From assembly GCA_010206265.1 (NCBI GenBank), contig VIQV01000007.1, forward strand, positions 1 to 64,000: 64,000 nt of DNA, written 5' to 3'. A program made the translations under genes and the position numbers. Below, piece by piece: positions 58,579 to 64,000 of this stretch. The notes beneath the pieces are model-generated. The model was not told the DNA's origin, ran no database searches, and saw only the letters and a list, made by a program, of their open reading frames with translations. This DNA comes from Lachnospiraceae bacterium MD329 (lineage in GTDB: Bacteria; Bacillota; Clostridia; UBA1381). The stretch's first letter is position 1. Each line of letters opens with the position of its first letter.

Positions 58579-59565
58579 ATGGCTAAAGCAAAAAAGGTTG
58601 AGCTTTCGGTGGAAGAGAAAGCAGCAATCAAACAAAAAAGATGGGCTCAGATAAAGAGAGATAAGTGGATGTACTTATTACTGCTGCCCGGATTTTTGTA
58701 TTTTATCGTTTTCAAGATTGTTCCTATGTGGGGTATCTTGATTTCATTTAAGGATTACGGCGCTACAAGTAAATTCTTCGGCGCTGCGTTTACGCAAGAC
58801 TGGGTTGGAATCGGTAACTTTAAATCGTTCTTTCTGGATTCAAGTTTCTTGCAGCTTTTAAGAAACACTCTTATTATATCGGGTATGAATATTGTATTTT
58901 TCTTCCCGCTGCCGATTATTTTGGCATTGCTTCTTAATGAAATGAAGGTTCAGTGGTACAAAAAGGTTATCCAGACGCTTGTTTATGTACCTCACTTCGT
59001 ATCAATGGTTGTTATCGCGTCTATAACATTTATGCTTGTTAAAATGCCGTCTTCATCGGCTCAGAGCGGCGGCGCGCTGTTTGAAATCGTTAAAAACCTT
59101 ACAGGTAAGGAAATGAACGCGCTGGGCGGCGGTTTCGCGATTTATTGGGTTCTTTTGATTCAGAATATATGGAAAGAAACAGGTTGGGGAACTATTATAT
59201 TCCTTGCGGCACTGGCAGGCGTAGATGTAGAGCAGTATGAGGCGGCTATAGTGGACGGCGCAAACCGTTTCCAGCAGCTTATATACATAACTCTGCCTGC
59301 GATTTTAGGTACGATTGTTACTATGTTTATTCTTCGTATGGGCAGTGTTTTGGATACCGGCTTTGAACAGATTATTCTTATGCAGAATACTCTTAACCGT
59401 GAAAAATCGGAAACGTTTGATACCTACGTTTATCAATATGGTAGAGTTGAAGGTAACTATGGTTATTCAACCGCGGTTGGTTTGTTTAAATCAGTAATCA
59501 GCATTATCTGTATTCAGACTGCTAACAGACTTGCTAAAAAAGCAGGTCAGGACGGCTTATTCTAA
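58579..59565 (+). CDS. ABC sugar permease, LplB/YteP-like
   Basis: 328 residues. A basic N-terminal tail (about 1-28), then six predicted helices. The permease EAA loop reads E-Q-Y-E-A-A-I-V-D-G-A-N-R. L-Y-F-I-V-F-K-I-V-P-M-W-G is typical of the LplB/YteP branch of carbohydrate importers that carry large pectin or alginate oligosaccharides. No ATPase is encoded in the operon, so a shared MsmX-type ATPase is expected, as in Bacillus. GGGAGGG ribosome site. Confidence 0.92.
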   Translation: MAKAKKVELSVEEKAAIKQKRWAQIKRDKWMYLLLLPGFLYFIVFKIVPMWGILISFKDYGATSKFFGAAFTQDWVGIGNFKSFFLDSSFLQLLRNTLIISGMNIVFFFPLPIILALLLNEMKVQWYKKVIQTLVYVPHFVSMVVIASITFMLVKMPSSSAQSGGALFEIVKNLTGKEMNALGGGFAIYWVLLIQNIWKETGWGTIIFLAALAGVDVEQYEAAIVDGANRFQQLIYITLPAILGTIVTMFILRMGSVLDTGFEQIILMQNTLNREKSETFDTYVYQYGRVEGNYGYSTAVGLFKSVISIICIQTANRLAKKAGQDGLF

Positions 59566-59583
59566 GAGGGGAGGAAAGAAACG

Positions 59584-60465
59584 ATGATTAGTATAAAAAG
59601 AAGAAGTATCGGTGATATTATAGCTGATGTTATTATATATGCATTGCTGACGCTTATTGCCGTTGTAATGGTAATACCTTTTATATACGTTATAGCAGCG
59701 TCTTTCGCTCCTGAACGTGAAATCCAGACAAGACCTATATTCTTTATTCCTGAAGACCCGACGCTTGACGCGTATAAAACGGTGTTTGATATGAGCGGTA
59801 TGGGTACTACCGTGTTGCGCTCACTGGTTATTTCACTTTGCATAACGGGTATAGGTACGTTTATTAACCTGTTCTTTACGGCAACTATGGCATACGGTCT
59901 TTCAAGACAGAATCTTATCGGGAAAAAGCCGCTTTTGAATATGGTACTGTTCACAATGGTATTTAGCGGCGGTATGATTCCGTTGTTCTTAGTTGTTAAG
60001 AGCTTGGGTCTGTATGATACTTATGCGGCTCTTATTCTGCCGGGCTGTATCAGTGCATATAATATGCTTATTGTGCGTAACTTCTTTATAGAGCTGCCTC
60101 GTGAGCTTGAAGAGGCGGCGTCAATTGACGGCTGCAGTGATATTGGTATCTTTGCAAAGATAGCTCTTCCGCTGTCGCTGCCGTGTCTTGCAACTTTTGG
60201 TCTGTTCTATGCTGTCGGACACTGGAACAACTATTTTGGCGCATTGCTGTATCTAAATGACCCGAAGAAGTTCCCGTTCCAGCTTGTACTTAGAAATTTG
60301 GTAATGCAGACGGCTGAAACATCTACAAGTATAGAAGAACTTCCGCCTACGGATACATTAAAGATGGCTGTTATCGTTATTGGTACTGTTCCGATTCTTT
60401 GTGTATATCCGTTCCTGCAGAAACATTTTGCGGCAGGCGTTATGGTCGGCGCAGTAAAAGGCTAA
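59584..60465 (+). CDS. ABC sugar permease, YtcP/LplC-like
   Basis: 293 residues, six helices. EAA loop R-E-L-E-E-A-A-S-I-D-G-C; family segments A-T-M-A-Y-G-L-S-R and S-G-G-M-I-P-L-F-L. Forms a heterodimer with the upstream permease. GGGGAGG ribosome site within 20 bp of the previous stop. Confidence 0.93.
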   Translation: MISIKRRSIGDIIADVIIYALLTLIAVVMVIPFIYVIAASFAPEREIQTRPIFFIPEDPTLDAYKTVFDMSGMGTTVLRSLVISLCITGIGTFINLFFTATMAYGLSRQNLIGKKPLLNMVLFTMVFSGGMIPLFLVVKSLGLYDTYAALILPGCISAYNMLIVRNFFIELPRELEEAASIDGCSDIGIFAKIALPLSLPCLATFGLFYAVGHWNNYFGALLYLNDPKKFPFQLVLRNLVMQTAETSTSIEELPPTDTLKMAVIVIGTVPILCVYPFLQKHFAAGVMVGAVKG

Positions 60466-60542
60466 TTTCAGAATTAAAGCGGTTTACGCTTAAATTAAAA
60501 TATTATACTAAAACTTTAATGTATTTAAGGAGGAATAAAAAA

Positions 60543-62063
60543 ATGGCACAAACTTGGAAAAAGGTTGCTACACTTTCAATGGCGTCAGTAATGCTTGCAG
60601 GTACTCTTGCAGGCTGCGGACAGAAAACTGAATCAATAGATATGGAAAATCCGTCTATTAATGTTATGACAAAGGCATTCCAGCCGGAGTCGGCAGGAGC
60701 AGACAGCCCTGTTATGAAGGAATTAGAGGAGTTTCTTGGTACAAAACTTAATATAACTTGGGCACCGTCAACAAGTTATGATGAAAAAGTTACGACATCA
60801 ATGGGTTCGGGCACATACCCGCACGCAATGCTTGTAGGAACGAGAAGTTCAAGCGTTATTCAGGCGTCAAGAAACGATATATTCTGGGACGTTACAGATA
60901 AATTGTCAGACGCTTCAAAATTCCCGAATCTTGCTCAGACTAACCCAATGGTTAATCACAACATCTCAATAGATGGTAAGGTTTACGGTTTGTACCGTGC
61001 AAGAACAGTTGGTAGAGCTGGTGTTTCAATCAGAAAGGATTGGCTTGATAAGTTGAATCTTGATATTCCTAAGACTGTAGATGAGTTCTATAATGTATTA
61101 AAGGCATTTACAGAGCAGGATCCTGATGGTAACGGTCAAAAGGACACATATGGTATGATAGTTACAGATTATCTTGATGGTCCTCTTAATAACCTTGCAA
61201 TTTGGATGGGTGCGCCTAACAAGTATGGTCTTGATGAAAACGGTGAGCTTATTCCTGACTTTATGACAGATGAGTTTATGGACGCTCTTAACTTTATGAA
61301 GAAATGTTATGATGAGGGTCTTATCAACAGCGATATGGCTACCTATTCATCAGATAAGTGGAACGAGCAGTTCCTGTCAGGTCAGGCAGGCGTTATCATA
61401 GACGTTGCCGACAGAGCAAGAAGACTTGCTCAGAATATGCAGGGTCAGAACCCTGACGCAGTTGTTGATGTATTCGGTTATGTTACAAAGGACGCGTCTG
61501 CAGAACCGAGAACTCTTCCGACAACAGGCTATGACGGATATTATGTATTCCCGAAGGCTGCTGTTGCAACTGAAGAAGACCTTGATTTTGTTCTTGGTGT
61601 AATGGATAAGGCTAACGATCAGGTTGCTCTTAACCTTATGAACTATGGTATCGAAGGCAGAAACTATGATATTGATGCTGAAGGTTTCGTTGTAAAGAAA
61701 GATGATCCTGCGCTTGTTAAGGAGTATGCTGACCTTAACCAGTTCTCAACAGGTATTATAGCTACAGATTTAAAGATAAGATACACAGCTCCTGTTGCTG
61801 AAAAGATTGATCAGGTTTATGAGGATAACGAGCTTTATGCAGTACCAAACCCTGCTGAGCCGTATGTATCTGCAACATATTCAAAGAAGGGTCCTCAGCT
61901 TGACGCTATTATGGCTGAAGCTAAGACGAAGTATATTGTTGGTCAGATTACAGCTGATGAGTATAAGGCTGAAATTGAGAGATGGAAGTCAATGGGCGGC
62001 GCTGATGTAATTAAGGAAATCAACGAGGCTTATAAGGCTGACGATACAGTAAAAGCTGAATAA
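60543..62063 (+). CDS. ABC oligosaccharide-binding lipoprotein, YtcQ/LplA-like
   Basis: 506 residues. Lipobox L-A-G-C (Cys25) anchors it outside. The body is a two-lobed solute-binding fold: K-E-L-E-E-F-L-G-T at the front, Y-G-L-Y-R-A-R and I-R-K-D-W-L-D-K-L-N in the first lobe, D-G-Y-Y-V-F-P in the second, as in large (over 500-residue) YtcQ/LplA/AlgQ-type proteins. AAGGAGG at about 60529-60535 sets the start. With the GH105 and permeases it fits import of rhamnogalacturonan fragments. The coding sequence uses more T-ending codons than the permeases, perhaps reflecting high expression. Confidence 0.92.
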   Translation: MAQTWKKVATLSMASVMLAGTLAGCGQKTESIDMENPSINVMTKAFQPESAGADSPVMKELEEFLGTKLNITWAPSTSYDEKVTTSMGSGTYPHAMLVGTRSSSVIQASRNDIFWDVTDKLSDASKFPNLAQTNPMVNHNISIDGKVYGLYRARTVGRAGVSIRKDWLDKLNLDIPKTVDEFYNVLKAFTEQDPDGNGQKDTYGMIVTDYLDGPLNNLAIWMGAPNKYGLDENGELIPDFMTDEFMDALNFMKKCYDEGLINSDMATYSSDKWNEQFLSGQAGVIIDVADRARRLAQNMQGQNPDAVVDVFGYVTKDASAEPRTLPTTGYDGYYVFPKAAVATEEDLDFVLGVMDKANDQVALNLMNYGIEGRNYDIDAEGFVVKKDDPALVKEYADLNQFSTGIIATDLKIRYTAPVAEKIDQVYEDNELYAVPNPAEPYVSATYSKKGPQLDAIMAEAKTKYIVGQITADEYKAEIERWKSMGGADVIKEINEAYKADDTVKAE

Positions 62064-62073
62064 TATGAATTAA

Positions 62074-62110
62074 ACAGAAGGCAAGTCATTGACTTGCCTT
62101 CTGTTGTTTT
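62074..62110 (+). terminator. Intrinsic terminator of the ABC operon
   Basis: ACAGAAGGCAAGTCA / TGACTTGCCTTCTGT, then TGTTTT. Confidence 0.88.
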
Positions 62111-62158
62111 ATAAATACTGCGAAAGAAAAAGGGTTTTGTGAAATTAACTGATAGGAG

Positions 62159-62419
62159 ATGGTGGAGATTTCTGAGAAATGGATATGTGATTATGAATTG
62201 GTACAAAAAGCTATAACAGATGATGAAAGCTGGAATATGTTATATGATATTTCTTATATTCACAAGGAAACTCATATGAGGCTCTGGATTGCATATTATA
62301 ATTTGAGTTTGTTACATAGAACCATACTTGATTGCAAGATTTTGGGATTAACAACAAACAGACAAATGCTCAGCCGTTTGAAAAAGATATATGGAAAAAA
62401 ATGTTGTTTCAATAGTTGA
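62159..62419 (+). CDS. Possible small hypothetical protein
   Basis: 86 residues, mostly helical by pattern (Y-E-L-V-Q-K-A-I; R-L-W-I-A-Y-Y-N-L-S-L-L-H-R). No family recognised and no membrane segment. The GGAG motif lies directly against the ATG, so spacing is poor and the true start could differ. Base composition is A+T-rich. It sits alone between two terminators. It may be a remnant rather than a functional gene. Confidence 0.35.
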   Translation: MVEISEKWICDYELVQKAITDDESWNMLYDISYIHKETHMRLWIAYYNLSLLHRTILDCKILGLTTNRQMLSRLKKIYGKKCCFNS

Positions 62420-62510
62420 TTGTGAGGAGGAAAAAGTACGAGCAATAAATTTTTTGAAGATTAGGTTTTTTTCTGATAATATCTATATAGAAAGATGTTT
62501 TTAATTTAGA

Positions 62511-62548
62511 GAAAGACCGAGAGTGTAAAAACTCTCGGTCTTTTGTTG
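62511..62548 (+). terminator. Intrinsic terminator upstream of spoIIID
   Basis: AAAGACCGAGAGT / ACTCTCGGTCTTT with a 6-nt GTAAAA loop and T-rich tail. Confidence 0.85.
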
Positions 62549-62651
62549 TGTTTTGTATTCTTTTACCGACAATGTTGCTTATATTGAATTTTGCTTACAT
62601 AAACTGTTCGAAAATTTCATATATATGTTTTACAGAAAGGTCGGTGGGAGA

Positions 62652-62912
62652 ATGAAGGATTACATAGAAAAGCGGGCGGTGGAACTGGCGCAGTATATAA
62701 TTGAGAATAACGCCACAGTCCGCAAAACAGCAAAGATTTTTAATATTTCTAAAAGCACCGTACATAAAGATGTGCACGAGAGGCTATCCAAGATAAATCC
62801 GGCGCTGTACAAAGAGGCGCAGGCTGTTTTAGAGCAGAATAAGGCAGAGCGTCATATCCGTGGAGGTATGGCGACAAAGGAGAAATATTTACAAGGAAAA
62901 AAGCATATGTAA
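62652..62912 (+). CDS. spoIIID: Sporulation transcription regulator SpoIIID
   Basis: 86 residues, the standard size. A DNA-binding factor of the mother cell during sporulation. Y-I-E-K-R-A-V-E-L-A-Q-Y-I-I-E, the HTH T-V-R-K-T-A-K-I-F-N-I-S-K-S-T-V-H-K-D, and the basic C-terminal region (H-I-R-G-G-M-A-T-K-E-K-Y) follow the family closely. GGTGGGAG ribosome site; a longer in-frame reading starts upstream without one. This is the clearest sign of a spore-forming lineage. SigE promoter elements were not identified with confidence. Confidence 0.95.
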   Translation: MKDYIEKRAVELAQYIIENNATVRKTAKIFNISKSTVHKDVHERLSKINPALYKEAQAVLEQNKAERHIRGGMATKEKYLQGKKHM

Positions 62913-62933
62913 ATTTGCACAAAAATCAAAGCA

Positions 62934-62975
62934 AAATTTCATTAAATTTGTAGAAAATTTAATGAAATTTTTTTG
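62934..62975 (+). terminator. Intrinsic terminator after spoIIID
   Basis: Perfect 15-bp A+T-rich stem AAATTTCATTAAATT (62934-62948) / AATTTAATGAAATTT (62956-62970), then TTTT. Confidence 0.8.
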
Positions 62976-62984
62976 TGAAAAAAC

Positions 62985-63013
62985 TTGCCAAAACGGCTTA
63001 AATAAGGTATAAT
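62985..63013 (+). promoter_or_regulatory. Promoter of the S10 ribosomal protein operon
   Basis: TTGCCA (62985-62990), 17-bp spacer, TATAAT (63008-63013). Confidence 0.8.
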
Positions 63014-63019
63014 ATTCGT

Positions 63020-63341
63020 GTTGTGACTTATGCGGACATACCGCATATGGTACTGACAAGCGATGAAACGGGAGGTTGCGGTTCTTTGAAACCGGTTTTT
63101 CCGCGGAGTGAGTCCGATTCAAGAAACCGGGCGGCAGTTAAGTAATTCGTATATAAGCTTTGCCGAAACGCAGCTGTAAGGCGGCGTGCGGTAAGGTGTG
63201 TATACGGCGAAAATTGGCTAACTTTGCCCGAGGTGTGTAACTTCGGGTTTTCTTTAAGGGTGGTGCGAAACACCCGGCGGTGTGTGCAATTTTAAGCTGT
63301 CGTGCAGATTACAACACAATAAAAACTAAGGAGGGAAAAGT
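63020..63341 (+). promoter_or_regulatory. Long structured leader of the S10 operon
   Basis: About 320 nt without a convincing ORF between the promoter and rpsJ, and noticeably more G+C-rich than other intergenic DNA here. Several stems are visible, for example TGCGG/CCGCA near 63030-63045, GAAACCGG/CCGG(GC) pairs around 63090-63132 and GGGTG/CACCC at 63257-63274. S10-operon leaders bound by L4 are known in Bacillus and E. coli; autoregulation here is inference. Confidence 0.5.
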
Positions 63342-63656
63342 ATGGCAGCAAACCAGAAAATCAGAATCAAGCTAAAGGCTTATGACCACGTTGTGCTAGA
63401 CCAGAGCGCTGAAAAGATTGTTGAAATCGCAAAGAGAACAGGCGCTAAGGTGTCGGGACCTATCCCGCTACCGACTGACAAGGAAATCATCACAATCCTG
63501 AGAGCGGTTCATAAGTATAAGGATTCTCGTGAGCAGTTCGAAAGAAGAACTCACAAAAGATTGATTGATATAGTTGTTCCAGGTGCAAAAACTATGGAAT
63601 CACTAATCAAAATAGACCTACCTGCTGGCGTTGAAATAGACGTAATTCAGAAGTAA
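63342..63656 (+). CDS. rpsJ: 30S ribosomal protein S10
   Basis: 104 residues. N[12 protein letters not shown] at the start, [14 protein letters not shown], and R-T-H-K-R-L-I-D-I are diagnostic. Part of the small subunit head, also a NusA/NusG antitermination partner (NusE). AAGGAGGG ribosome site. First gene of the S10 operon. Confidence 0.98.
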   Translation: MAANQKIRIKLKAYDHVVLDQSAEKIVEIAKRTGAKVSGPIPLPTDKEIITILRAVHKYKDSREQFERRTHKRLIDIVVPGAKTMESLIKIDLPAGVEIDVIQK

Positions 63657-63753
63657 GGTCACTCAAAAAATGCAGTAGCCCAAACGGCTATGATGCAGGT
63701 CAAGTTTCCGTTTTGCTTTCGGAAACCAATAACTGAATTAAGGAGGAAAAATA

Positions 63754-64000
63754 ATGGAGAAAGCAATTTTAGGTACAAAGATTGGTATGACTCAAATCTT
63801 TGGCGAAGGCGGAGTAGTTATTCCGGTAACGGTTGTTCTTGCAGGTCCTTGTGTTGTTACACAAAAGAAAACTGTAGAAACAGACGGCTACGAGGCTGTA
63901 CAGGTCGGTTTCGGCGATGTAAGTGAAAAACATCTTAATAAGCCGCAGCTCGGCCATTTCAAAAAGGCAGACACTGCAAACAAAAAGCACTTGAGAGAGT
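63754..64000 (+). CDS. rplC: 50S ribosomal protein L3 (5' part, cut by window end)
   Basis: The first 82 codons are present, open to the window edge. [16 protein letters not shown] and [13 protein letters not shown] are typical of L3. TTAAGGAGG ribosome site. It follows rpsJ in the conserved S10-L3 order, with a 97-bp gap. Confidence 0.96.
   Translation, partial: MEKAILGTKIGMTQIFGEGGVVIPVTVVLAGPCVVTQKKTVETDGYEAVQVGFGDVSEKHLNKPQLGHFKKADTANKKHLRE

Noticed and set aside
62420-62510. Gene start suggested by a GAGGAGG motif at about 62424
   Set aside because: No start codon at suitable spacing leads to a usable frame; perhaps a relic, nothing supportable.

Overview
The window looks like chromosomal DNA of a low-to-moderate GC, spore-lineage Clostridia (Bacillota). 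Evidence: SpoIIID, RicT/YaaT, DnaD, a T-box leader on pheS, a yjdF-type RNA, near-consensus SigA promoters (TTGACA-17-TATAAT), strong AGGAGG ribosome binding sites and S-layer-homology (SLH) enzymes. A PL11 rhamnogalacturonan lyase with SLH anchors, a GH105 hydrolase with a YteP/YtcP/YtcQ-like importer, and an SLH-GH5 cellulase point to a gut or rumen plant-cell-wall (pectin) degrader. A relative of Monoglobus would fit, but that is inference from gene content only.

Layout. 1-1500: two small XRE regulators, a DUF6514-like protein and a compact locus resembling a type I toxin-antitoxin pair, next to iteron-like repeats and a five-tRNA operon (Gly-Arg-His-Gln-Lys, minus strand, 1609-2072). 2200-10179, minus: cysteine desulfurase with a DUF3343 partner; then ABC exporter, PL11-SLH lyase, thioesterase and D-2-hydroxyacid dehydrogenase. 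10352-16933, plus: membrane protein, RicT, ferredoxin, a clostripain-like lipoprotein that has lost its catalytic residues, PurF, and a PurF paralog without the N-terminal nucleophile. 16964-19877, minus: two tandem membrane GT2 glycosyltransferases and an unlisted 53-residue membrane peptide. 20111-29287: ClpE-like ATPase, DUF1540, radical SAM YhcC-type protein, MalQ and HAD phosphatase, DUF5067 lipoprotein, ThiC under a TPP riboswitch, and a CDF transporter.

29477-39742 is a long plus-strand run with most of the local purine genes: purE, purM, purN, a PurO-type IMP cyclohydrolase, a stand-alone AICAR formyltransferase and purD. Interspersed are hypothetical membrane proteins, a 42-residue Cys-rich protein, a tautomerase, a GNAT and a yjdF gene behind its own structured RNA. 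The run ends with a dCMP deaminase, a GH3 lipoprotein and DnaD. 39789-42258: DUF378, DUF4830, and a JAMM protease / E1-like enzyme / Rrf2 regulator trio. 42299-46531, minus: T-box, pheS, a P-loop kinase-like gene, pheT. 46624-48754: SLH-GH5 cellulase and a cytidylate-kinase-like protein. 48834-51758, minus: galE, then mscL and glyS.

51759-52154 is an intergenic region with four identical DnaA-box-like 9-mers. Then come radA, a MATE pump, and a flavodoxin-type reductase divergent from a BFD-like [2Fe-2S] protein. 56066-62063 is the oligosaccharide-uptake locus (GH105, two permeases, binding lipoprotein). The window ends with spoIIID and the start of the S10 ribosomal operon (rpsJ, partial rplC) behind a roughly 320-nt leader. 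No rRNA, CRISPR array, transposase or prophage structural gene was seen.
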